Of a DNA stretch of 64,000 bases, positions 15,859-24,438 are shown in pieces (the first letter of the stretch is position 1; the number at the start of each line of letters is the position of its first letter). This DNA is from Candidatus Enterococcus myersii (GTDB taxonomy: Bacteria > Bacillota > Bacilli > Lactobacillales > Enterococcaceae): NCBI RefSeq assembly GCF_017316025.1, contig NZ_JAFLVT010000008.1, positions 1 through 64,000 on the forward strand, written 5' to 3'. The notes under the pieces are model-generated. The model was not told where the DNA came from. It made no database searches and saw only the letters and a list, made by a program, of their open reading frames with translations. The translations under genes and the position numbers were made by a program.

Positions 15859-17886
15859 TTATTTTTGATTGTAAAGAGATTTCGGCTTGCCGTACCACCA
15901 GCCGCCTAGTTTTTTCTGAATCCATGGGATTACCCAACGGTCTAAACCGACTGCGCGACCAGAGCCGTTCATTAAGGCAAAGGCAACCGGGATGAACCAG
16001 ATGTTAACCCAGTAGAACATACCAGACATACAGAACATGGCAACTAAGATGATTGTTGTACCACTCATTAACCAAGTGAACAAACCAGCCATTAAACAAA
16101 GTGCAATTCCGATTTCAACGAAGACCATCATTTTTTGGAAGAACATCGCAACGTCCATATTTGGCATCATCACTTTCATGATGCTGCTGAACCAGTCAGG
16201 TGCTTTGTCTAAAACAGCCATTGGTTGTTCGCCGTAACCGTAGCTTAAGCCAAAGTGGGCTGCATGTGCCGCAGCTTCTGCACCACCAGATGAAGCTGCA
16301 TTTGTTGCTGCATCGGCTGCACCAGAAGAAACAGTTGCAGAAGCACCACCGACAGCGTCGGCTACGCTTGAAGCAGTCGTTGCCGCGGTAGCCGAAGCAC
16401 CAGAAGCAGCGTCAGCGCCAGAAGATGCGGTTGTCGCAGCTTCTTTAGCATATTCCCAAGTCCAAGGGAAGACAGAGTTACCTGTAAACCAAGAACCTTC
16501 ACCAAACCAAGTAGATGGTTTTAATACTTCGCCGTTTCCGACGATTTTTTTGAAGGCTTCAATAAACCAAACTAAACCGTAGAAAACGCGTAATGGGACA
16601 CTCCACAAAACATTGCCGTAACGAGAAGAATGACCTCGTGTTACGTTGCGGTCGTCTTTGATGTGGAAGAATTCGTGCATCATGTATTGGAACATATAAT
16701 AGCCAGAACGAATATCAAAGAAGTATTTCAAGTTGACGATGTGTTTCATAATGATTGCTAAGAAACCACTTAAATGGATTTTGCCGAATAATTCCGCAAC
16801 GCCCCATTTCGCACCAACAGAAACCATGAATCCTTGATAGTTACTCTTGAATTTGTGTTTTTGACCGTCACCTTTAATAGCAGATACTACGTTTGCTGCC
16901 GCACAGTGACCGGTTTGTTCAGCCGCTTGTACGATTTGCGGTGTTGGTGTATTTGGTTGTTCTTCATAGTAAACCAAATCCCCAATAATATAGATGTTTT
17001 TATCTTCGTAGCCTTTTGCTTCCATATATTCATTGGCAACTAAACGGTTACCACGAGCTGCTTCTAAACCAAAGTCAGCTGCGTCAGAGGTTGCTTTAAC
17101 ACCGGCTGTCCAAATTAAAGTGTGAGTTGGAATAGTAGAGCCGTCTTTTAATTTAATATGATCTGCGTCAACTTCAACGATTGGTGCATTTAAAACAAGT
17201 TCAACATTTTTCTTTTCCAAGTAACGAACAGCTTTGTTGGCATCGTTACGATTTAACATATTTAAAATTGTTGGCATTGCTTCAACAACTTTTAATGTAA
17301 ATTCGCTTTTATCTAATTTGTAGTCTTCAGCTAAGCGGTCTTTCCAGTCCACTAATTCACCGATCATTTCAATTCCGGTAAAACCAGAACCACAGACAAC
17401 AAATGTCAACATTGCTTTACGTTTTGTAGCATCAGGTTCAATTGCTGCTTTGGCAACGGTGTGTTCAATGTGTTCGCGAATGCGGACAGAATCTTCAAAA
17501 GACCACAGTGTGAAGCCGTGTTCTTTGACACCAGGGGTACCAAAATCATTTGGTTCGCCACCCATACCAATTACTAAGTGATCAAATGGATAGCTGCCAG
17601 CTTGTGTTTTGACAACTTTTTGATCTTTGTCGATACCAACTACAGTATCTGTTACTAATTTGACGTTCTTCTTACGGGCAAACAAGCGTTGTAAGTCATA
17701 TTGAATAGCAGTTGGTTCCACGCGGCCGCCGGCAACTTCGTGTAGTTCTGTCATCATGGTGTGATAAGAATGACGATCGATTAATGTGATTTCCACATCA
17801 TCTTTCTTCAATTTCTTGGCCATGAATTTAGTAGCGGCTACACCTGCGTAACCCGCACCCACAACGACAATGTTTTTCTTTGTCAT
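15859..17886 (-). CDS. ndh2: Type II NADH dehydrogenase with C-terminal membrane extension (Ndh2)
   Basis: 675 aa, far longer than the 400-aa core NDH-2. The core (about 1-405) has the FAD fold GAGYAGV and the NAD fold region VVCGSGFTGIEM; it oxidises NADH and reduces (demethyl)menaquinone. A membrane-associated section follows (about 365-475), then a 64-residue Ala/Ser/Thr-rich linker (about 482-545), then a DoxX-like block of about four hydrophobic segments. The long form is typical of Listeria-type Ndh2 for extracellular electron transfer; the low-complexity linker looks unusual. The ATG at 17886 follows GGAG. It is divergent from the pplA-like gene. Confidence 0.9.
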   Translation of the reverse strand: MTKKNIVVVGAGYAGVAATKFMAKKLKKDDVEITLIDRHSYHTMMTELHEVAGGRVEPTAIQYDLQRLFARKKNVKLVTDTVVGIDKDQKVVKTQAGSYPFDHLVIGMGGEPNDFGTPGVKEHGFTLWSFEDSVRIREHIEHTVAKAAIEPDATKRKAMLTFVVCGSGFTGIEMIGELVDWKDRLAEDYKLDKSEFTLKVVEAMPTILNMLNRNDANKAVRYLEKKNVELVLNAPIVEVDADHIKLKDGSTIPTHTLIWTAGVKATSDAADFGLEAARGNRLVANEYMEAKGYEDKNIYIIGDLVYYEEQPNTPTPQIVQAAEQTGHCAAANVVSAIKGDGQKHKFKSNYQGFMVSVGAKWGVAELFGKIHLSGFLAIIMKHIVNLKYFFDIRSGYYMFQYMMHEFFHIKDDRNVTRGHSSRYGNVLWSVPLRVFYGLVWFIEAFKKIVGNGEVLKPSTWFGEGSWFTGNSVFPWTWEYAKEAATTASSGADAASGASATAATTASSVADAVGGASATVSSGAADAATNAASSGGAEAAAHAAHFGLSYGYGEQPMAVLDKAPDWFSSIMKVMMPNMDVAMFFQKMMVFVEIGIALCLMAGLFTWLMSGTTIILVAMFCMSGMFYWVNIWFIPVAFALMNGSGRAVGLDRWVIPWIQKKLGGWWYGKPKSLYNQK

Positions 17887-18064
17887 TGAAAATTGCTCCT
17901 TAAAATATAAAAATAGTATGATAATTATTACACAATCCACACCATTATACAGACTTGTTCGCCATTTGTCTATTCTAAAAACTTCATTAGAATGAGGTTT
18001 TTCGCTGAAAATGAGCTTGTGAACATAGACCATTATTGTGAATTTTTCTCAAAGCTGTAAACGG

Positions 18065-18121
18065 TTGACTTTTACGTCGCTTTAATTACAATGTAATGTG
18101 CATCACATGCTTGTCACGTGA
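18065..18121 (+). promoter_or_regulatory. Promoter and palindromic operator of the first pplA-like gene
   Basis: -35 TTGACT (18065-18070), 16-bp spacer, -10 TACAAT (18087-18092). Just downstream, TCACAT-N7-ACGTGA (18103-18121) is a near-perfect palindrome that recurs as TCACAT-N7-ATGTGA before the second lipoprotein gene. TTGTGAA motifs occur at 18017 and 18036. The conserved set suggests a shared regulator, possibly Crp/Fnr-like. Confidence 0.65.
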
Positions 18122-18146
18122 GAAGAATATGAAAAGGGGAAATACC

Positions 18147-19301
18147 ATGTTAAACAAAAAATTAGTAGCAGGGTTTACAGTCTTGACGTTTTCTGCCTTA
18201 GTATTAGGCGCTTGCAGTCCAGACAAAAAAGATGATAGCGCGGCTAGTTCATCTGCTAAAACAGAACAAACAACAGCTTCATCCAGCAAAGCGGCAAATG
18301 CTGACGTTAAAATTGCCGATGGTAAAACAGAAAATGCAGAAGTTCCTGGAGCAGGTACAATTGTGATGCGTCAATTATACACAGCCCCTCACGGAGACAA
18401 ATCATTTGCAGTTGTCAATGTAACATTAGATGGCGACAAAATTCTTTCTGCCCGGATGGATGAATTCCAATACGTTGAAAAAGGTGACGACTGGACTGGC
18501 GTGCCAAATTCAGACGGCAAATTGGGAGAAAACTTCCCGAAAGGTAATATTTTAGTTGCAAAAGAAGAAAACAGCAAAGCATACTCTGCTATGATGAAAG
18601 ATCATGGTGGCGCAACGCAAACTTGGGATGCTAGCATGACAGCAATCACAAACTTTGTTAAAGGTAAAACAGTTGCAGAAGTAGAAAAAGCTGTTAAAGA
18701 TTTAGAAGCACAAGGCAAAGATGCAAAAGTTGCCGATGTTGTTTCTGGGGCAACGTTTGCTGATACTAAAGGTTACTTGCAATCAATCGTAGATGCTGCT
18801 AAATCAGGTATGGTTTCGGTTGGCGAAAAAACAAGCAACACTGATTTGAAAGAAGCGATGATTTTAGCTGCTCCTCATGGCGATCAATCATTTGCTACTG
18901 TAACAGTTGCTTTAGACGGTGACAAAGTAGCTGCAACCTTCGTTGATGAATTCCAATATGTTGACCCAGCAGACTTCGGTGGCGTGCCAAACTCAAATGC
19001 TGCATTTGGCGAAGGCATTAAAGACAACTTGGTTTTAGGTTCTAAATATGCTAACAATGAAGCATACTCTGCTATGATGAAAGACCATGCAAAAGCTACA
19101 CAAACATGGGAAGAAAATATTCACGCCGTTGATGCCTTTGCAAAAGGTAAAACAGTGGCAGAATTAGAAAAAGCTGTTAGCGACTTGAAAGGTCAAGGCG
19201 AAGACGGTAAAGTTTCTGACGTTGTTTCCGGTGCGACATTTGCTGATACAGCGGGTTACTTACAAGGAATTATCGACGCTGCTAAAAAAGCTGCAGAATA
19301 A
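18147..19301 (+). CDS. FMN-binding lipoprotein, PplA-like, two flavinylation repeats
   Basis: 384 aa. The lipoprotein signal peptide ends VLGAC (Cys23), followed by a Ser/Thr/Lys linker. Two homologous domains of about 160 residues follow, each ending in DVVSGATFADT (about 197 and 358), where Thr of SGAT fits the site to which ApbE/FmnB attaches FMN covalently. It is expected to sit outside the membrane and carry electrons to acceptors. The ATG at 18147 follows AAGGGG. It shares promoter, signal peptide and linker with the next gene, but its domains differ (SGAT instead of TGAT). The residues before the lipobox Cys spell FSALVLGA. Confidence 0.88.
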   Translation: MLNKKLVAGFTVLTFSALVLGACSPDKKDDSAASSSAKTEQTTASSSKAANADVKIADGKTENAEVPGAGTIVMRQLYTAPHGDKSFAVVNVTLDGDKILSARMDEFQYVEKGDDWTGVPNSDGKLGENFPKGNILVAKEENSKAYSAMMKDHGGATQTWDASMTAITNFVKGKTVAEVEKAVKDLEAQGKDAKVADVVSGATFADTKGYLQSIVDAAKSGMVSVGEKTSNTDLKEAMILAAPHGDQSFATVTVALDGDKVAATFVDEFQYVDPADFGGVPNSNAAFGEGIKDNLVLGSKYANNEAYSAMMKDHAKATQTWEENIHAVDAFAKGKTVAELEKAVSDLKGQGEDGKVSDVVSGATFADTAGYLQGIIDAAKKAAE

Positions 19302-19321
19302 TTTTTATTAAAAAAAATTTT

Positions 19322-19357
19322 TGAACTTCCAGTCTTTTACGACTGGAAGTTTTTTTG
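19322..19357 (+). terminator. Terminator of the first pplA-like gene
   Basis: AACTTCCAGTC (19324-19334) pairs with GACTGGAAGTT (19341-19351), with a 6-nt loop and T-run. It means the two lipoprotein genes are separate transcripts. Confidence 0.93.
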
Positions 19358-19563
19358 TGAAAAAAAGGCGGGGCAATGCTTTTTCAAATAAAAACACAAA
19401 AAGAACAATAGTTGTCAGGACACAGCTTTGCCAGTTTTTAGAAAAAGAAAAAAATGACAGCTTTTCATGTGAAATTTTTTTCAAAATGAAATGAAATTAA
19501 GAAAAATGGCGAATCCAAGATACAATAACAGGCTTTGTGAATCGTTAACAATCATGGAAACGT

Positions 19564-19620
19564 TTGACTTTTATGTAAGATTAATTACAATGTAATATGT
19601 ATCACATGCTTAGTATGTGA
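19564..19620 (+). promoter_or_regulatory. Promoter and operator of pplA, duplicate of the upstream one
   Basis: -35 TTGACT (19564-19569), 16-bp spacer, -10 TACAAT (19586-19591), then the perfect palindrome TCACAT-N7-ATGTGA (19602-19620) over or just after the expected start of transcription. TTGTGAA lies 22 bp before the -35 (19535-19541), as in the first copy. The rest of the 350-bp gap (19358-19534) shows no gene. Confidence 0.7.
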
Positions 19621-19654
19621 CAAGAATAAGTGAAATGAAGAGGGGAAATACAAA

Positions 19655-20590
19655 ATGAAATCAAAAAAATTAGTAGCGGGTTTTACAGTCTTGGCGTTTT
19701 CTGCTTTAGTATTAGGCGCATGTAGTGCAGACAAAAAAGATGACAGCGCAGCAAGCTCATCTGCTAAAACAGAACAAACAACAGCTTCATCTTCAGCAGC
19801 AAAAGAAGAAGCAGCTAAAGTTATCGCTGGCGGCGAAATGAAAGACGGTACTTACAAGTTAGAAGAAAAGAACTATTCAAACGGCTACCGTGCAACTTTT
19901 GAAATTACTGTAAAAGACGGTAAAATTACTGAATCTAAATACGATAACATCAATGAAGCTGGCAAATCAAAAACTGAAGATGCTGACTACAACAAACAAA
20001 TGAAAGACAAAGCTGGTATCTCACCAGAAGAATTTATTCCTAAATTCAACGAAGAATTAGTTGCAGCACAAGATCCATCAAGCATGGACGTTGTTACAGG
20101 TGCGACACATTCATTTGAATCTTTCCAAAACTATGCACAACAATTAATCCAAGCTGCTCAAGCTGGTAAAACTGATACAATTGAAATTGACAATGGTGCA
20201 GAACTTAAAGACGGCACATATGCATTGAAAGAAAAAAATGACAAAAACGGCTACCACGTTGACTTTTCAATCGTAGTTAAAGACGGTAAAATTACTGAAT
20301 CTAAATACGATAACTTAAACGCAGACGGCAAATCTAAAAAAGATGACGCTGACTACGAAAAGAATATGAAAGACAAATCTGGCGTTGGTCCTAAAGAATA
20401 TATCGAAGACTTAAACAAAAACTTCTTAGCTGCAATGGGCAAAGAAGACGGTTCACCTGCTGATATGGACGTTGTAACTGGTGCAACACACAGCTCACAT
20501 ACATTCATTATCTACACTGAACAATTAATCAATGCCGCTGAAAAAGGCGACACAACTCCAATCGAAGTTGACAACATTGTAACTGAATAA
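19655..20590 (+). CDS. pplA: FMN-binding lipoprotein PplA
   Basis: 311 aa. Signal peptide and lipobox VLGAC (Cys23), Ser/Thr-rich spacer, then two FMN-binding domains each with DGTYxLxEKNxxNGYxxxF and ending in MDVVTGATHS (flavin-bearing Thr at about 148 and 275). It matches PplA of Listeria extracellular electron transfer more closely than the preceding paralogue does. PplA-type lipoproteins are also the known or proposed sources of short secreted peptides from their signal sequence (Listeria pPplA, Enterococcus cAD1); here the last eight residues before Cys are FSALVLGA, identical to the paralogue. The ATG follows GAGGGG. Confidence 0.92.
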   Translation: MKSKKLVAGFTVLAFSALVLGACSADKKDDSAASSSAKTEQTTASSSAAKEEAAKVIAGGEMKDGTYKLEEKNYSNGYRATFEITVKDGKITESKYDNINEAGKSKTEDADYNKQMKDKAGISPEEFIPKFNEELVAAQDPSSMDVVTGATHSFESFQNYAQQLIQAAQAGKTDTIEIDNGAELKDGTYALKEKNDKNGYHVDFSIVVKDGKITESKYDNLNADGKSKKDDADYEKNMKDKSGVGPKEYIEDLNKNFLAAMGKEDGSPADMDVVTGATHSSHTFIIYTEQLINAAEKGDTTPIEVDNIVTE

Positions 20591-20604
20591 TCTATCACCT
20601 GATG

Positions 20605-20640
20605 AAATCCCGGCTGCTTTTTTTAGCAGTCGGGATTTTT
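20605..20640 (+). terminator. Terminator of pplA
   Basis: AAATCCCGGCTGCT (20605-20618) pairs with AGCAGTCGGGATTT (one mismatch) and a T-run, separating pplA from fmnB. Confidence 0.92.
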
Positions 20641-20780
20641 GCGACTTCAACTAGGCGCTCTCTGCCGTAGTTGAATCGTAAGCGTGACGAGGAAAAATTT
20701 TTCAAACTTTGAAAAAAATACCGAAGATGCGAGCCGGTAGCGACTTCAACTAGGCGTTTTTCTGCCGTAGAAAAATCCTA
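20641..20780. repeat. Short tandem repeat, 99-bp period, in the pplA-fmnB gap
   Basis: GCGACTTCAACTAGGCG occurs at 20641 and again at 20740, each followed by TCTGCCGTAG. In the first copy CAACTA pairs with TAGTTG. Between the copies lies an AAAAATTTTTCAAACTTTG block that loosely recalls the core of the other arrays, but the rest differs, so I keep it separate. The remainder of the 490-bp gap up to the fmnB promoter has no gene. Confidence 0.6.
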
Positions 20781-21072
20781 AGGGAAAGTAAAGTGGTCAC
20801 TGGTCAAGTTTAACTATATTTCTACTTTTTTTTGATTATAAAATAATGAAAGCTGTTAGAAATGCCACTTTGGTTAAAAGAAAGTGATAGTTTTCATTTT
20901 TTGCTAATGTAACGAAAACCATTGTGAAAAAAATGGATAAAATAGTTATTAACTTTGACGGATCACAGCTTTTTCCAACGGTTTAATTTGCACAAAGGAA
21001 TTTTTATTTTATTTTGTTATTTCATTTTCTTAAAAAAATGAAATATTCCGCTTTTTTTATAAGCTTGTGACT

Positions 21073-21100
21073 TTGCAAACAAGTTAAAAACCGCTATGAT
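21073..21100 (+). promoter_or_regulatory. Probable fmnB promoter
   Basis: -35 TTGCAA (21073-21078), 16-bp spacer, -10 TATGAT (21095-21100), 30 bases before the ATG. An inverted repeat CTTGT-N10-ACAAG spans the -35. Confidence 0.5.
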
Positions 21101-21129
21101 GTAAACGTTGATTTTAAGGAGGAAGGAAC

Positions 21130-22212
21130 ATGAAAAAATATTGGCGCCTGCTGTTTATTGCCTTTATCGGCATTTTCTTTTTAGCTGCTTGTGGCAAAGG
21201 CGACAGCGAGAAAAAGACGGCAAAATTACGAGAAGAACCTTATTACCAGGAAAAATTTTTAATGGGAACCTACGTTAGAATTCGCGTTTACGACGAAGGA
21301 AAAGAAGACGCGATGAAACCGGCTTTTGATCGGGTAAAAGAATTAGCTGACAAGATCACCATTAATCAAAAAGGATCAGAAATTGATGCGATTAATGCAC
21401 AAGCTGGTATTAAACCGGTGAAAGTAACTTCGGATATGTATTACTTGTTAAAAGAAGCCTACAAATATAGTGAAGAAACAGATGAAGCCTTTAACATGAC
21501 CATCGGTGCGATCACGCAATTGTGGCGGATCGGCTTTGACGATGCCAGAAAACCAGCCCAAAGCGAAATCGATGCCGCTTTGAAAAAAATTGATTTTCAT
21601 AAAGTGAAATTCAACGACCAAGATCAAACGGTTTATTTGGAAGAAAAAGGAATGATCATCGACCTTGGTGCGATCGCCAAAGGCTATATTACAGATGAAG
21701 TAGTAAAAGTTTTACAAGATAAAGGTGTAACGTCTGCTATTGTTGACCTTGGCGGGAACGTTTATGTTTTAGGTCATAGCAACCGTGGCCAAAAAGATCC
21801 GTGGAATGTCGGTATTCAAGATCCTAATAAGAGCCGCGGCTCCATTGTCGGCAGTATCAAAGAAAAGAATCGGACGATTGTAACGTCTGGTATTTATGAA
21901 CGCTTCTTGGAAGTGGATGGTAAAAAATATCACCACATTTTTGATTCTAAAACAGGTTACCCTTATGATAACGATATTGCTGGAGTCTCTATTATTACGA
22001 ATAAATCCATTGACGGCGATGCCCTATCAACTTCTGTATTTGCTATGGGGGTTAAAGAAGGGTTGAAATTTATTGAAGAACATGAAAAAGGCAGCGATGC
22101 AATTTTTGTTACCAAAGACGATAAAATTTATGTGACCGACGGAATTAAAGATAATTTCAAAATTGGGAAAGACTCTGGTTATACCATGGGAAATCGTAGT
22201 GAATTAAAATAA
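21130..22212 (+). CDS. fmnB: FMN transferase FmnB (ApbE family lipoprotein)
   Basis: 360 aa. The lipoprotein signal ends FFLAAC (Cys21). The ApbE domain shows MGTYVRIRVYDEG near the start, the conserved DLGAIAKGYITDEV (about 178-191) and GGNVYVLG, and DALSTSVFAMG near the end (metal-binding DALST). ApbE enzymes take FAD and transfer FMN to a Thr of the [S/T]GA[T/S] motif in target proteins. Its targets here are most likely the two PplA-like lipoproteins just upstream. The ATG follows AAGGAGG. Confidence 0.94.
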   Translation: MKKYWRLLFIAFIGIFFLAACGKGDSEKKTAKLREEPYYQEKFLMGTYVRIRVYDEGKEDAMKPAFDRVKELADKITINQKGSEIDAINAQAGIKPVKVTSDMYYLLKEAYKYSEETDEAFNMTIGAITQLWRIGFDDARKPAQSEIDAALKKIDFHKVKFNDQDQTVYLEEKGMIIDLGAIAKGYITDEVVKVLQDKGVTSAIVDLGGNVYVLGHSNRGQKDPWNVGIQDPNKSRGSIVGSIKEKNRTIVTSGIYERFLEVDGKKYHHIFDSKTGYPYDNDIAGVSIITNKSIDGDALSTSVFAMGVKEGLKFIEEHEKGSDAIFVTKDDKIYVTDGIKDNFKIGKDSGYTMGNRSELK

Positions 22213-22363
22213 AAAGGTGGGGCGGTTCTAAACGCGTTTAGTTACAGGTGATAAGCCAAAATTTTGCACCAGTTTTCTAAAATTAGGAAAATTGCGGCTA
22301 AATTTGGCTTATTATTTTGAATTGTTTATTGCCGCCTTTGAGATGGAAAAAGGAGTTTGTGGT

Positions 22364-23320
22364 ATGTCTTTAAAAGTATTTTTGGAAATCGTGGAGATTA
22401 AGACTAAAATTGCCAGTGTTTTCCCCTTCTTAGTTGGGGCACTGTTTTCAGCTGCGTTTTATCATTCCTTTCATTTTGGTTATACGCTATTATTTTTTAT
22501 TGCCATGTTAATTTTTGATATGACGACAACGGCAATTAACAATTATATGGACTTTGAAAAAGCCCATTCACAAACCTATAAGTTTAACGAAAATGTGATT
22601 GGGCGGGAAAATGTGTCGCCTAAATTGGTGCGACAAATGATTGTAGGAATGATTTTAACCGCTGCTCTTTTAGGTTTTATTCTAGCCTATCAAACAGGCT
22701 GGTTATTGCTCGTGTTAGGTTTGGTGTGCTGTTTTATCGGCATTTTTTACACCTATGGCCCAGTACCGTTATCCCGGATGCCATTGGGAGAAATTTTCAG
22801 TGGTGTAACAATGGGATTGGGGATTACTGCTATGGTAGTTTATATCAATACCATGAGTAGCAACGTGATGTATTTAAGCGTTGATTTTGCGAGCGGTAAG
22901 TTTTCTTTTGACGGAAATTTCTGGCTGATTGCAGCGCTAGTTTTAGCTGCAATACCTTTAATTTGTACGATTGCCAATATCATGTTGGCAAATAATTTGC
23001 GAGATTTGGAAACAGATATTAAAAACCATCGCTATACTTTGGTTTATTACATTGGCCGCGAGCACGGAATTCACTTGTTTTCGTATTTGATGTATGCCAG
23101 TTACGTGGCAATTTTGGTCGGTGTGTTACTGCAAGTCTTCTCTTGGCCGCTGCTTTTGGTCTTTTTAACTTTGCCAAAGATCCGCCAAAATTTAATTGCC
23201 CACAAAAAAGAATTGCCTGCACCCCATAGTTTTGTTTATTCCTTGAAAAACATGGTGCTCTTTAATAGTGCCTATGTTATCTGCCTAGGCTTATCTTTAA
23301 TCTGGCAATTGCTACGCTAA
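22364..23320 (+). CDS. dmkA: Prenyltransferase for demethylmenaquinone (DmkA, UbiA family)
   Basis: 318 aa UbiA-superfamily membrane prenyltransferase with about eight membrane helices, related to MenA. The first Asp-rich region is NNYMDFEKAH (about residues 62-71) and the second is NNLRDLETDIKNHRYT (about 211-226). It joins the polyprenyl chain made by DmkB to dihydroxynaphthoate to give demethylmenaquinone for electron transfer. The ATG at 22364 follows AAAGGAG; longer in-frame starts lack a ribosome site. It lies about 150 bp after fmnB without an obvious terminator, so cotranscription is likely. Confidence 0.9.
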   Translation: MSLKVFLEIVEIKTKIASVFPFLVGALFSAAFYHSFHFGYTLLFFIAMLIFDMTTTAINNYMDFEKAHSQTYKFNENVIGRENVSPKLVRQMIVGMILTAALLGFILAYQTGWLLLVLGLVCCFIGIFYTYGPVPLSRMPLGEIFSGVTMGLGITAMVVYINTMSSNVMYLSVDFASGKFSFDGNFWLIAALVLAAIPLICTIANIMLANNLRDLETDIKNHRYTLVYYIGREHGIHLFSYLMYASYVAILVGVLLQVFSWPLLLVFLTLPKIRQNLIAHKKELPAPHSFVYSLKNMVLFNSAYVICLGLSLIWQLLR

Positions 23321-23340
23321 CAGATAAAATCCAACCAAAT

Positions 23341-23396
23341 AAACGCCCATCAAAGCAGACTAGAATTTTCTAGGAGGACTTTGATGGGCGTTTTTT
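23341..23396 (+). terminator. Terminator of fmnB-dmkA
   Basis: AAACGCCCATCAAAG (23341-23355) pairs with CTTTGATGGGCGTTT (23379-23393). A secondary CTAGAATTTTCTAG stem forms the tip and a T-run follows. Confidence 0.93.
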
Positions 23397-23464
23397 ATGT
23401 CAAAATAAATGTGCGTTACTTTCACAAAAAAAGTTAGTGCTCTTTTTAACTGAACTTTTCTGCC

Positions 23465-24427
23465 TTATTTGCCAATGGAGCTGAGACTGATCTCGCCAGA
23501 GTTTAAGGTGAAGGTTTGTTGTGGCGTAGCTACGACTAGCTGGCCTTCATCGGTGATATCTTTAGCAATACCGGAATACGTTTTTCCGCCCTGCGTAAAG
23601 CTGACATTTTGCCCCAAAACAAAAGAGCGCTTGCGATACTCAGTTAAGAAATCTTGCTTGGGTAATTGCGCTAATAGGTCAAAAAAGTGCCGCCAAATTT
23701 CATTGATTAATTGATTACGTTCAAAAGGTGGCGTACCCCCTTCGGCAAAAAGGGAAGTGGCTTTTTGTTGCAGGTCACTTGGAAAATCTTTTTGTGGAAT
23801 GGCAAAGTTAAAGCCCATACCGATAATCACGTGGGAAATAATGCCAGACTCAAAATCGCTTTGGGCTTCTGAAAGGATGCCGCAAATTTTACGACCCTCC
23901 AAATAAATATCGTTGACCCATTTAATTTGTGGTTTGCGGGTTGTTAATTTTTCAATCGCCTGGCAAACAGCCACAGCCGCCAAAACGGTATACTGGGGTA
24001 ATTCCGCAAAAGATTGGTTAGGAGTTAGTAATAAACTCATGTAAATGCCTTCGCCTTTTTGCGCGAAAAACGGGCGGTTAAAGCGGCCGTGCGCCGCTGT
24101 CTGCATATCGGCTACGACTAAAAAGGGTGCTTTAATACCACTAACTTGTGCAAGTTTGGCATCTTTCATCGTCGATTCCGAGATGTCTTTTGTCGCCACT
24201 GCTAAATCAGGTAAACCAGCGGCAATGGCTACATCATCCAAGCGATCTTGTGGTAAATAACGGTAACCTGTTTTTAAATGCTCAAAAGTATAACCGACTT
24301 TTTCCAATTCTTTAATTGCTTTCCAGACAGCAGTGCGGGAAATAGCTAATTCTTGGGCAATTTTTTCTCCGGATAAAGTGGCGTTATTTTGTTTTAAAAG
24401 TTGTAATACGCGGTCTTTTGTCGTCAA
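23465..24427 (-). CDS. birA: BirA, biotin-protein ligase / biotin repressor
   Basis: 320 aa, bifunctional type. The N-terminal winged helix (about 1-60, ISRTAVWKAIKELEKVGY) binds DNA; the central ligase domain contains HGRFNRPF (variant of GRGRxxR), KWVNDIYLEGRKICGIL and a C-terminal SH3-like part. It activates biotin to biotinyl-AMP and modifies carboxylase or decarboxylase subunits. The TTG start at 24427 follows AGGAGG, seven bases upstream. It lies immediately after a small membrane-protein gene on the same strand, and the ribosome site overlaps that gene's end. Confidence 0.94.
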   Translation of the reverse strand: MTTKDRVLQLLKQNNATLSGEKIAQELAISRTAVWKAIKELEKVGYTFEHLKTGYRYLPQDRLDDVAIAAGLPDLAVATKDISESTMKDAKLAQVSGIKAPFLVVADMQTAAHGRFNRPFFAQKGEGIYMSLLLTPNQSFAELPQYTVLAAVAVCQAIEKLTTRKPQIKWVNDIYLEGRKICGILSEAQSDFESGIISHVIIGMGFNFAIPQKDFPSDLQQKATSLFAEGGTPPFERNQLINEIWRHFFDLLAQLPKQDFLTEYRKRSFVLGQNVSFTQGGKTYSGIAKDITDEGQLVVATPQQTFTLNSGEISLSSIGK

Positions 24428-24438
24428 GAAAAAACCTC

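Noticed and set aside
18017-18053. Rex operator near the divergent ndh2/pplA-like promoters
   Set aside because: TTGTGAA half-sites occur in direct orientation (18017 and 18036) without the inverted TTCACAA partner at the right distance.
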